From: Ignavibacteria bacterium UBA2373
GTDB taxonomy: Bacteria > Bacteroidota > Ignavibacteria > Kapaibacteriales > UBA961
Direction of reading: 5' to 3'
NCBI GenBank assembly: GCA_002344005.1
Contig: DDTD01000012.1
Coordinates: 1-40,603, forward strand
Length of the DNA stretch: 40,603 nucleotides
In this document: one piece after another, positions 1 to 7,668 of the stretch
Numbering within the stretch: the first letter of the stretch is position 1
How the letters are laid out: each line of letters opens with the position of its first letter
Made by a program: the position numbers and the translations under genes
The notes under the pieces: model-generated
What the model was told of the DNA's origin: nothing
The model's database searches: none
The model's input: the letters and a program-made list of their open reading frames with translations, nothing else

Positions 1-2
1 CT

Positions 3-441
3 CCTGAAACATCGCTTATTTATCCGGTACAAAGCTATGGTAAAGAATATATTGTTATTGCCCCACAGGCACATTATTTTAGCAAACTTGAAAATAATAT
101 ATTAAATCAGCAATACGATTATTCCTCTTGTGCCATTGTTGCAACAGAAAATAATACTTCCATCAAGATAGAATCTCCCGTTAATCTTATTGGTGCAAGC
201 GAGCGTACATTAACGGCAATATTACAGGTGAGAGTATAAGATGACAAGTCGTATGGAAGATAATCAATTAATTCTTGATTATACGGCGGGTTGAGATGGA
301 AAAACGGAGTGTACATTATTAAACTCATTCGGTGAATTGATTGGTACAATCTGCCATCAAAGTGATAAACAAGGTACACACCGTATTGTCTATCCTTTGG
401 GCACTCTGTTATCGGGTACTTATTCTTGGTCTTCCGTTTAG
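3..441 (+). pseudogene. Eroded 3' part of an IgGFc-binding-like, T9SS-type surface protein gene (cut by window edge)
   Basis: The upper strand reads open from base 3 to a TAA at 237-239. It includes the stretches YGKEYIVIAP and SSCAIVATENNTSIKI, which resemble the IgGFc-binding N-terminal domain common in Bacteroidetes surface proteins. Directly after, in another frame (from 241), the DNA encodes what looks like a T9SS sorting domain: LLNSFGELIGTI, then THRIVYPLGTLLSGTYSW, ending at TAG 439-441. That second part has an in-frame TGA at 292-294 and lacks the last strand normally found after the SGTY motif. Two frames plus an internal stop point to a decayed gene whose middle has been deleted. 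A 113-residue open frame on the opposite strand (119-460) is treated as a shadow. The family match is by eye, so a sequencing error in an otherwise intact gene cannot be excluded. Confidence 0.6.
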
Positions 442-619
442 GCATATATAACCACAGCACACTATTTACATTGGTACAATAAACGGGGGAATGTTTTTAT
501 CCTATGATTGTAGGTCAATGCCAAGAATGAGATGTTATATTGAACTTGGCTTGATACTACTATAAAGTTTATCGCATCAGTCGAACTCCAGATGCTATCG
601 TAGAATAAAGATAAGACAT

Positions 620-653
620 AAAAAAAGTCCTTAGCGTATTCACTAAGGACTTT
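620..653 (-). terminator. Rho-independent terminator of tRNA-Asn
   Basis: The 9-bp perfect stem AGTCCTTAG/CTAAGGACT (626-634 with 643-651) has an 8-base loop. It is followed on the lower strand by a run of six Ts (bases 621-626). It lies 6 to 40 bases downstream of the tRNA 3' end in the transcription direction, so it most likely ends that transcript. Confidence 0.85.
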
Positions 654-659
654 GAGATG

Positions 660-733
660 CTCCGACTCACAGACTTGAACTGTGGACCCTCTGATTAACA
701 GTCAGATGCTCTAACCGGCTGAGCTAAGTCGGA
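660..733 (-). tRNA. tRNA-Asn (anticodon GTT)
   Basis: The lower strand folds as a standard 74-nt tRNA. The acceptor stem is TCCGACT/AGTCGGA with discriminator G. The D arm contains AGCTCAGCCGGTTAGAGC, the anticodon loop is CTGTTAA (anticodon GTT, asparagine), and the T arm has GTTCAAGTC. The 3' CCA is not encoded, since the bases after the discriminator read CAT. A terminator follows and no other tRNA is adjacent, so it is probably transcribed alone. Confidence 0.97.
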
Positions 734-799
734 ATCAATTTAGGACTGCAAAAATAAGACAAGTTTACAAATGTACCAAATCTTAATGCAAAATTTTTC

Positions 800-1318
800 T
801 TATTTCGCTATTGCTTTTTTTACGGAAGCAACAAATTCTTCCTTAGATCTCAACCCTATTAGCTTGTCTGCCACGCTGAAATCTTTGCCAATAATAAATG
901 TGGTCGGCACAGCGGTAATTCCACCAAAGGCATCGGTAATATCTTGATTGCCGATAACCATCTGATAGTCCATATTATTCTTTTTCATAAAGTTTTTGAC
1001 AGTAGCCACCGGATCTTGGTCACGTTCCAAAGCAATGCCGACAATGACAAATTCCGTACTCGGAAATTCTTTTTGAAGTGCAATAATATCAGGGATTTCC
1101 TTACGGCATGGACCGCACCATGTGCCCCAGAAATTCAAAAATATAACTTTGTTTTTGCCGAATTCGGATAAAGAAATGGTCTTGTCGCCTTGTTTCCATG
1201 TAAAATCCGCCGCTTTACCGGTAATTTTAGGACCAACTGTTGCCATAGAAACATTCTGTGACCAAAGTGAAAGCGTGCTTACAAGAAAAACGCAAGCGAA
1301 TGCAAAAAGTGTTTTCAT
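800..1318 (-). CDS. TlpA-type exported thioredoxin-like disulfide reductase
   Basis: This 172-residue protein starts with a signal peptide (MKTLFAFACVFLVSTLSLWS, cleavage near residue 21) and continues into an AhpC/TSA-TlpA thioredoxin fold. The redox motif WCGPC is at residues 67-71, inside the typical context FLNFWGTWCGPCRKEIP. The cis-proline loop is visible as TAVPTTFII. Such proteins act in the cell envelope, usually reducing disulfides during cytochrome c maturation or in oxidative-stress repair. No cytochrome c maturation genes are visible nearby, so the actual partner is unknown. It sits alone between the tRNA and a same-strand gene 77 bp upstream. The ATG was chosen because it gives the complete signal peptide. 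Confidence 0.9.
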   Translation of the reverse strand: MKTLFAFACVFLVSTLSLWSQNVSMATVGPKITGKAADFTWKQGDKTISLSEFGKNKVIFLNFWGTWCGPCRKEIPDIIALQKEFPSTEFVIVGIALERDQDPVATVKNFMKKNNMDYQMVIGNQDITDAFGGITAVPTTFIIGKDFSVADKLIGLRSKEEFVASVKKAIAK

Positions 1319-1395
1319 AGGATTAAACCTTTATAATAGTGTATGTTGTTATCAAGTTAGAACAATATAGCTTTGTGACGTATGATTGTATGTCT

Positions 1396-2595
1396 TTATG
1401 GTTTTTCAAATAAACACACCGATGAACCTGTCCATGGAACACTATTGAAACGTACACCCATCATCGGACCTCTGCCTGTGCGTGCAAGTGACATGACCGG
1501 CAAGGGCTTTTCCCATTCCGGTAGCCATAAACTCATCACACGTACCTCCACTTTATTCATTCCGAGCGGTGTATAAATACATTCGGCATAGTCAATTCTT
1601 TCTTGCAATACCCATGTGTCATATTCATTGGCAGGTATGGCATCAATATCCTGTTTCGTAGGATGTATATTAACTCCTTTGCCCGCAAAAGAGAATAATG
1701 GTTTAAGCACATACGGCTCAAGATTATCCGGTATTGTTGTCAGTTCACTGAGTAAAGTTGCTTTAGGCACACTGTGATGATGCAGATGCGGTAAAGAGTG
1801 CTTGCTGATACGAAAATACCAATTCGGATGCCCTGCCCACTCAATATCAAGATCATCAGTCCATCGAAATGGTATCTGCACTCCCATATCATCAAGTTCA
1901 TCAATAATAGTTCGGTTAAAAATACGACGAATGGGCACCCATTTCCCATTACGCTCATGGAATAATCGCTTCCCTTCTTTTCTTACATGACGAATATTTG
2001 TTTCTTGCACGCCGAAAAGCTTTTGTACCATGCAAAAATCGGGTCGAGTTTTTTGTGTCAATGGGTCTATCTCTAAAAGAGCTACTTCATCGGGATGACA
2101 ATCACCCACAATAGCGCGGCGCACATAGTCAAGATATTGCTCATCATCAAGATTACTGAAGGTAGGCGTAAAATGTTCCTGCAAATACGGATATGTTGCC
2201 ATCATGCGTTTGCTGAGAATATATTGATAACCGTACAGTGACGGAAATCCCTGTAATTCCACTACCTTAGGTGTCCAACCCCGTTCTTGATCGCCGGTAA
2301 TCGCAAAATCAACAATAACAAATAATGGCTTTGTTTCATCGCCCGGTACGGTGTATTCCCGTTTGAGTGAAGAACCCGATGCTTGCAGATGTGCGCTTCC
2401 CATGCACTCAAGGGCAATTTCTGTGGCACTTTGTTCTAATTTTTGCTTGAGAGATTGCGATTGTAAAATAGGCATTTCACATACACGATACTCTATGTGC
2501 ATACCCACATCGGTATCTAAGTCCCGTAAAAATTTGTCATACATTTCATCAGAATAATGATGCTGCGCAAATTCTTGTTGTGCTTTTAGTAACAT
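1396..2595 (-). CDS. ATP-grasp-like protein of unknown substrate
   Basis: The 399-residue soluble protein has no signal peptide or membrane segment. The C-terminal half carries features of an ATP-grasp fold: YVLKPLFSFAGKGV (about 293-306), like the ATP-binding strand-loop with its lysine and glycine-rich turn; WVLQERI (about 325-331); and VEVRVMSLW (about 349-357), like the metal-binding region. A conserved-looking motif near the C-terminus, ARTGRGPMMGVRFNSVPW, fits the catalytic end of the fold. The N-terminal 200 residues are not recognised. ATP-grasp enzymes typically join a carboxylate to an amine or thiol, but nothing here names the substrate. The assignment rests on motif shape alone. 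It is probably its own transcription unit. Confidence 0.55.
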   Translation of the reverse strand: MLLKAQQEFAQHHYSDEMYDKFLRDLDTDVGMHIEYRVCEMPILQSQSLKQKLEQSATEIALECMGSAHLQASGSSLKREYTVPGDETKPLFVIVDFAITGDQERGWTPKVVELQGFPSLYGYQYILSKRMMATYPYLQEHFTPTFSNLDDEQYLDYVRRAIVGDCHPDEVALLEIDPLTQKTRPDFCMVQKLFGVQETNIRHVRKEGKRLFHERNGKWVPIRRIFNRTIIDELDDMGVQIPFRWTDDLDIEWAGHPNWYFRISKHSLPHLHHHSVPKATLLSELTTIPDNLEPYVLKPLFSFAGKGVNIHPTKQDIDAIPANEYDTWVLQERIDYAECIYTPLGMNKVEVRVMSLWLPEWEKPLPVMSLARTGRGPMMGVRFNSVPWTGSSVCLFEKP

Positions 2596-2821
2596 ACATT
2601 CCTTTTTGTGTCTTATATCGCTGTGATATGATGTACGATAAATGTGCTGATGGATTACACATCAAAGTTAGACAAATTTAGCAATTAATTTTGATAATCA
2701 TGAGAGCGTGTCATTCGAGGTATATGCGGTCATGGCTTCTTTGCTTATGTGATAATCGCTTTTCTGCACCATACACGCACTTGGACATTCAATCAATAGG
2801 AGTAGGTTAATGGAAAAAACA

Positions 2822-2856
2822 TAAAAAAAGGTTGCCATTGTATATGACAACCTTTT
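2822..2856 (-). terminator. Rho-independent terminator after the M16 gene
   Basis: On the lower strand the stem AAGGTTG/CAACCTT (2828-2834 with 2848-2854) has an imperfect inner extension and is followed by seven Ts (2823-2829). It begins about 25 bases after the stop codon of the leftward M16 gene and suits its transcript end. Confidence 0.75.
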
Positions 2857-2880
2857 GAAAAAGTATTCATTACAGGAATT

Positions 2881-4974
2881 TTACTTTTTAGGAGCAAATT
2901 CCGTTTCATTTATTGCTTCATTCAATGTGTATTGTAATGTAAGTTTAATGGTAAATCCGGGCGATTCAGTTTCAATAGACTTAGGCATCATAATACCATC
3001 TACCATCTGATAATCAGCATTTTTGACGGTTGCCGTAATTTGACCCATACCCGGCACTTCTTGAATAACTTCAATTTTATTCACAAGCATTGTTTTCTCA
3101 TCAAAAAATATTTTTTCAGGATTTGGGGCATTTTTAGCTTTTGCTTCCACAATAATATTACCGTCTTTTTTACCGATAACTTTAAGTGTATAGCCCAATT
3201 CTTTAAGCATAGCCGTTTTGAATAATGCGGCATCGGCTGATTCTTCAGCAAATTTATCCGCAGGCATTTCTTGAGGACCTTGTCCCGGATTTGCTACCCA
3301 TCCTTTGGTGCCATCCATCCACATTTCTTGTTTCATTCTCCCTAAATCAAGCAATGAATAGCGTTTGTTGGGAGCTTTTTTCTTTTCGGTAAATGAACCT
3401 TGCATACTTTGCATTGAAGTGCCGCCACCCATAGAAATATTGGCAGTTCCTTTGGCAACAATACTTGTGACGCTTGCTAACTTATCGCCGCCAAGAGCTT
3501 TTTTATGTTGAGCAAGTATTTCGTCTGCGGTCATAGACACTGCCGATATCTTACTTTTTGCAGCTTCCGCAGACTGTAAATCAAGGTCATATTCATAAAC
3601 TTTGCCGAAGCGCTGCAATTTAGGAAGTACTTCTTTGCTGCCGACAATAACAAGAGATGTTTGCTCGGGTAAAAGATATTTTTTTGCCGCATTTTGTAAT
3701 TGCGACGGCGTTAAAGCCATCAAGCGTTGCGGTGTTTTTTTCACTTCATCAATGGATGTTTCCGTATAATCCGCATACAGCAATTGACTGGCAATGGTTT
3801 CTGCACTTTCATAAGAAAGCAAGTACTGTCCGACGATAAAGCGTTTCATATTGGTTAATTCTTCATCCGGTACAGATTCGGAGGAAAGACGTTTAAGTTC
3901 GCGGAGGGTCACATCAAGAGCAGAATCTGTTACCGAATTACGCACATCGGCAATACAAGAAAAACGGTTCATGTGTTTGGCACTGCTCATAAATGCGCCG
4001 GGCGTATAAGTATAGGAATGTGTTTCGCGTAATGTTTTGAATAATCTGCCACCGAAACTGCCACCGAGCATACTGGCATTCATGCGTAATGCTTCAAAAT
4101 CAGGATGTTTAGCCGGCACCGTCGGATTCACAGTCATAATAGTGGATTGTACCGCTCCCGGTCGCTCAATGAAATATACGCCTTGCGCCATTGGAGCCGC
4201 CTGAGGTACATCAATCGCCGGAGATTTACCGCCTTTCCACTTGCTGAATGCTTTTTCTATCATAGGAAGAATTTCAGAGGGCTTCACATCACCGACAATA
4301 GCCAATATGGCGGAACCCGGCTTGAAATATGTGCTGTGATATTGTTTCAAATCACTAATACTAAGTGCTTTAAGCGATTCTTCAGTGCGTTCGCGAGCAT
4401 AAACATGATTGTAACCGTATGCTATTTTGCGGGACATTGCAGCCGCCACACTGTTTGAATTGGATTTTTCGCCTTTGATACCCGCTATTATCTGCGGAAT
4501 TGCTTTATCAAATTCATCTTGCGGAAATGAAGGATTGAGTGTCACATCCGCAAATACATCTAACATAAGCGGCAGATGTTTTTTTAGTGCATCGCCTTTC
4601 ACGGAAAAATATCCCACTGTGGAAGAAGCCGAAACGCTTGCCGCCACACCATCCAATTTTTGAGCTATGTCGAAAGCACTGCGTGTGTTGGTTCCTTTGG
4701 TCAATAAATCTGCCACCAATTGACCCACACCCGGCTTATTGCCATCGGCAAGATTTCCTCCGGTGATTTGCAATTCCATATTTACTGTCGGCTGTTCATG
4801 GTCTTCGATAATATAGACCTTCAGTCCGTTTTTCAATACTTTTTGTGTATAAGCAGGAAAGGAAAATTCCTTCACAGGCAGAGGATCGGGTTTTTTGCGA
4901 ATATCTATGGGCTGCGCAATCACAGAACCCGTAGCAATGGCTAATGCAGCAATGGATAGACCTAATTTCTTCAT
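2881..4974 (-). CDS. Exported M16B peptidase-like protein lacking the zinc motif, with a C-terminal LolA-like domain
   Basis: The 697-residue protein has a signal peptide (residues 1-20, ending SVIAQ). An M16 N-terminal domain starts near 36 (VLKNGLKVYIIED) and a second M16 domain lies around 215-400 (YHSTYFKPGSAILAIVGDV). In active M16 enzymes HxxEH lies where this protein has GVGQLVADL (82-90); the three zinc/catalytic positions are Q85, A88 and D89. It should therefore be inactive, as in the non-catalytic subunit of paired M16B proteases. Residues from about 480 form an extra domain beginning MTADEILAQHKKALGG, resembling the lipoprotein-carrier-like domains often fused to Bacteroidetes M16 proteins. 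No active partner is encoded in the window. It is expected in the periplasm. A terminator follows. Confidence 0.88.
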   Translation of the reverse strand: MKKLGLSIAALAIATGSVIAQPIDIRKKPDPLPVKEFSFPAYTQKVLKNGLKVYIIEDHEQPTVNMELQITGGNLADGNKPGVGQLVADLLTKGTNTRSAFDIAQKLDGVAASVSASSTVGYFSVKGDALKKHLPLMLDVFADVTLNPSFPQDEFDKAIPQIIAGIKGEKSNSNSVAAAMSRKIAYGYNHVYARERTEESLKALSISDLKQYHSTYFKPGSAILAIVGDVKPSEILPMIEKAFSKWKGGKSPAIDVPQAAPMAQGVYFIERPGAVQSTIMTVNPTVPAKHPDFEALRMNASMLGGSFGGRLFKTLRETHSYTYTPGAFMSSAKHMNRFSCIADVRNSVTDSALDVTLRELKRLSSESVPDEELTNMKRFIVGQYLLSYESAETIASQLLYADYTETSIDEVKKTPQRLMALTPSQLQNAAKKYLLPEQTSLVIVGSKEVLPKLQRFGKVYEYDLDLQSAEAAKSKISAVSMTADEILAQHKKALGGDKLASVTSIVAKGTANISMGGGTSMQSMQGSFTEKKKAPNKRYSLLDLGRMKQEMWMDGTKGWVANPGQGPQEMPADKFAEESADAALFKTAMLKELGYTLKVIGKKDGNIIVEAKAKNAPNPEKIFFDEKTMLVNKIEVIQEVPGMGQITATVKNADYQMVDGIMMPKSIETESPGFTIKLTLQYTLNEAINETEFAPKK

Positions 4975-5203
4975 ACGTATAAAAATTCGTTAATAAATAC
5001 ATTTGTGGTGTGCGCTTACGATTGCCTAACAATTATGTTACGCTCTCCGATACGGCACGAAAGCACTGCAAAATTAGGCAAATTACTAAACGCTAAGACT
5101 GCGATGCGGACTATTTGTCAAAAAATTAACGATTTGAAACAAAATATCCATGCCGCAATTTCCGCCGGAAACGACATGGATATACTCTCTGTACTTCGAT
5201 ACA

Positions 5204-5605
5204 TTAACGCTTAGCAAAACGATGTGCCATCCACCATAGAACAATGGCAACAACACAATGCAAACTATTCAGCGCTATTATTTGTGAAAAAACTATTTTC
5301 TCAATCATCAATGGATTACCGAAAGAAAGCAATAACACCCCGGCGGCAAGTATTGTAAACAGTCGCCAAGGATTTTGCACAAGATTACCCAAAAGTGCCA
5401 AGAATGCCGCACCAATAAGAGACGGTAAAAAAGAACTCAGCATCACAGCCGGATAACCGATTGCTTCACCGCCGGGAGCCGACAATGCTTTCAGCCCTAA
5501 ACCCATCGTATTATAGAAACCAAAAAGCGATGCATTGATAAAGCCCGACACGAGACCCGACAATGGCGCAACCCAGAGCAATGCTTTGATATTGACTGTT
5601 TTCAT
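5204..5605 (-). CDS. Small four-helix membrane protein (possibly DUF6069)
   Basis: This is a protein of about 133 residues with four evident hydrophobic helices: ALLWVAPLSGLVSGFINASLF, YPAVMLSSFLPSLIGAAFLALL, LFTILAAGVLLLSFG and IIALNSLHCVVAIVLWWMA. It ends with a basic tail HRFAKR. The pattern, including GGEAIGYPAV between helices 1 and 2, recalls DUF6069 membrane proteins of unknown function, but that match is from memory. An alternative start two codons upstream is possible. It follows the pirin gene by 27 bp on the same strand and is probably co-transcribed. The 229 bp between it and the M16 gene contain an inverted-repeat structure around 5149-5182 but no supported gene. Confidence 0.65.
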   Translation of the reverse strand: MKTVNIKALLWVAPLSGLVSGFINASLFGFYNTMGLGLKALSAPGGEAIGYPAVMLSSFLPSLIGAAFLALLGNLVQNPWRLFTILAAGVLLLSFGNPLMIEKIVFSQIIALNSLHCVVAIVLWWMAHRFAKR

Positions 5606-5632
5606 AATCATTCTATAGTCTAATGAAAAATT

Positions 5633-6496
5633 TTATACATTCATCGGTACTTCCATAAGCAATATCTCGGTGCCGGAATCAAGGGATTCAATCGTAATGC
5701 TATCAATATCCCATATCCCGAAGCCATCACGTTTACCGAGCATTTGCCCTGCAATCCGTGCTTCACCATGAAGAAGAAACGCATACACACCATTGCCCTG
5801 TTTTTTCAGCTGATATACTGTATTTTTCCCCTTATCGAATGTGCCGAGATGGAACCATGCATCTTGATGAATCCACACCCCTGCATCATCGGAACTCGGC
5901 GAAAGAATTTGCTGCAATACATTCTGTCGGTCATTATCTTGTAAAGTAATTTGATCATAGCGAGGCGCAACATTACGTTTATTGGGAACAACCCATATTT
6001 GTAAAAACTGTACTTCCTTGTCTTTATTGCGATTATATTCGCTGTGTGTGATGCCCGTACCGGCACTCATCACTTGAATATCCCCTTTTTTGATAACAGC
6101 AATATTGCCCATGCTGTCTTTATGCTCAAGATCGCCTTTGAGGGGGATGCTGATGATTTCCATATTATTATGCGGATGAGTGCCAAACCCCATTCCTGCC
6201 TCAACTTTATCATCATTAAGAACACGGAGAGCGCCGAATTGCATACGTTCAGGATTATAGTATCCCGCAAAACTGAAGGTGTGATGGGATTGAAGCCAGC
6301 CATGATCTGCATGACCGCGTGTGTTCGCTTTGTGTAAGACAGTGTTTGCCATAGTAGTAGATGATGATTGTGGGGGTAAATGATTAAATCCAATAATTTC
6401 TTGTGATGCCGCTTGTGATTGAGTCGGTAATGCCGGAGCTAAAGCCATCAGCCCTAAACCTTGCAATCCTTTACGAATAAAGTCTTTTCTTTTCAT
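5633..6496 (-). CDS. Exported pirin-family cupin
   Basis: The 287-residue protein begins with a Tat-like leader: KRKDFIRKGL followed by a hydrophobic stretch and TQSQAA near residue 30. The pirin core starts around residue 50. The metal ligands of the N-terminal cupin are all visible: H107 and H109 in GTHPHNNMEI, and H151 and E153 in AGTGITHSE. The C-terminal pirin domain follows (DDAGVWIHQDAWFHLGTF, HGEARIAGQMLGKRDGFGI). Pirins are usually cytosolic metal-cupins, some with quercetin dioxygenase activity, so a leader peptide is unusual. The downstream membrane protein gene is 27 bp away. The 265 bp upstream, up to repeat element A, hold no gene that I can support. Confidence 0.9.
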   Translation of the reverse strand: MKRKDFIRKGLQGLGLMALAPALPTQSQAASQEIIGFNHLPPQSSSTTMANTVLHKANTRGHADHGWLQSHHTFSFAGYYNPERMQFGALRVLNDDKVEAGMGFGTHPHNNMEIISIPLKGDLEHKDSMGNIAVIKKGDIQVMSAGTGITHSEYNRNKDKEVQFLQIWVVPNKRNVAPRYDQITLQDNDRQNVLQQILSPSSDDAGVWIHQDAWFHLGTFDKGKNTVYQLKKQGNGVYAFLLHGEARIAGQMLGKRDGFGIWDIDSITIESLDSGTEILLMEVPMNV

Positions 6497-6761
6497 AAAA
6501 AAACCTCTGATATTTGTGTATCATACTATATACGTCAATATTATGCCAAAAGCTATGGCATTGACTGACTCATACATCTTTCATTGTAAAGACAAACCTT
6601 GCTTAATCTTACGGCAATGCTTCGGTGACATAGCAAACATTTTCGGAGTATGGGGGCGCAACTATATGTATATCCACTCCATCTTCAATGAGGGGAATTT
6701 TTGAATCGCAATAGCGTAATGTATCCCGATAGCAGATAACATAATGTATAAACATATAATT

Positions 6762-7584
6762 TTCTCTGCTCGTCGAATTAACTTCTATGCTTGTCCGCTG
6801 ACTTTCTATGCCTTACTTTTCATTTTCTCTGTTCGTCGGATTAATTTCTATATTCATCTGCTGATTTTCTATGGCTTACTTTTCATTTTCTCTGCTCGTC
6901 GGATTAATTTCTATGCTCATCTGCTGATTTTCTATGGCTTACTTTTCATCTTCTATCTTCATCGGATTAATTTCTATGCTCATCTGCTGATTTTCTATGG
7001 CTTACTTTTCATCTTCTATCTTCGTCGGATTAACTTCTATGCTCATCTGCTGACTTTCTATGCCTTACTTTTCATTTTCTATCTTCATCGGATTAATTTC
7101 TATATTCATCTGCTGATTTTCTATGCCTTACTTTTCATCTTCTATCTTCATCGGATTAATTTCTATATTCATCTGCTGATTTTCTATGGCTTACTTTTCA
7201 TCTTCTATCTTCGTCGGATTAACTTCTATACTCATCTGCTGACTTTCTATGGCTTACTTTTCATCTTCTCTGCTCGTCGGATTAATTTCTATACTCATCT
7301 GCTGACTTTCTATGCCTTACTTTTCATTTTCTATGATGCCAGAAGTTCAAGTGCAGCATCCAGAAGTGTCTTTTTCACCCATAGAAGCAGAAAACCACCT
7401 CAAAGAAGTTGAAAATCGAGCAAAAGAACAGAACAAGCGAATGAAAGAAGAAAACAAGAAAGCAAAAGAACAGAATAAGCGAACCAAAGATGAAGAGCAA
7501 GGACTAAGAGCACAAGAGCAGCCACAGACAGATATTCGAATGCGTAGAACAAAAGCAAAAAAGAATAGCGGCGGAAGTTTCTGA
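6762..7584. repeat. Repeat element A: two divergent 21-bp arrays around a central dyad
   Basis: The left arm (6762-7334) has TTCTAT or TTCTCT boxes at exact 21-bp spacing: 6762, 6783, 6804, 6825 and 6846 were checked individually, and 7329 falls in the same register after 27 intervals. Three unit types alternate, giving a 63-bp higher-order repeat. Examples are CTATGGCTTACTTTTCATC and CTATCTTCATCGGATTAAT. At the dyad TTCTATGATGCCAGAAG (7329-7345) the orientation flips. The right arm (from 7339) continues in 21-bp units that start CCAGAAG, ATAGAAG, then AAAGAAC, and becomes increasingly degenerate towards 7584. Element B at 38540-39199 is a homologous copy in the opposite orientation. On the lower strand all three frames of the left arm have regular stops. 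The upper strand stays open, which a strict 21-bp period can do by chance. Confidence 0.9.
7333..7584 (+). CDS. Possible charged coiled-coil protein encoded by the right arm of element A
   Basis: From ATGATG in the centre of element A an 83-residue frame runs to TGA. It begins MMPEVQVQHPEV and continues as seven-residue units such as IEAENHL, KEVENRA, KEQNKRM and KEENKKA, ending in a basic tail (RRTKAKKNSGGSF). The composition is strongly charged and helix-like. The homologous element B encodes a similar start (MMPEVQAQHPEV) but stops after 42 residues, and no Shine-Dalgarno sequence is visible in the dyad. It may equally be a by-product of the repeat structure, so I rate it as a candidate only. 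Confidence 0.3.
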   Translation: MMPEVQVQHPEVSFSPIEAENHLKEVENRAKEQNKRMKEENKKAKEQNKRTKDEEQGLRAQEQPQTDIRMRRTKAKKNSGGSF

Positions 7585-7668
7585 TATAATCCCGCAGGGA
7601 TGTAATGATATTATCTGTAATGCCATATTTTTGAATCAACGTTTTTGTACTTTGTGAATCGAATCTCC

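Noticed and set aside
119..460. 113-residue open frame on the lower strand.
   Set aside because: The opposite strand shows IgGFc-binding-like and T9SS-like segments, and the lower-strand product has no leader or recognisable motif.
5005..5214. 69-residue upper-strand frame between the M16 and membrane-protein genes.
   Set aside because: It overlaps the end of a better-supported gene, has no ribosome site, and most of it coincides with an inverted repeat region (about 5149-5182).
6762..7334. CRISPR array.
   Set aside because: Units are contiguous 21-bp repeats without unique spacers, and no cas genes are present.
6744..7412. 222-residue open frame through array A (FIFY and RRINFY repeats).
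   Set aside because: A strict 21-bp period keeps a frame open automatically. There is no ribosome site, and the hydrophobic/aromatic heptads look like no known protein. I keep the DNA repeat as the feature.
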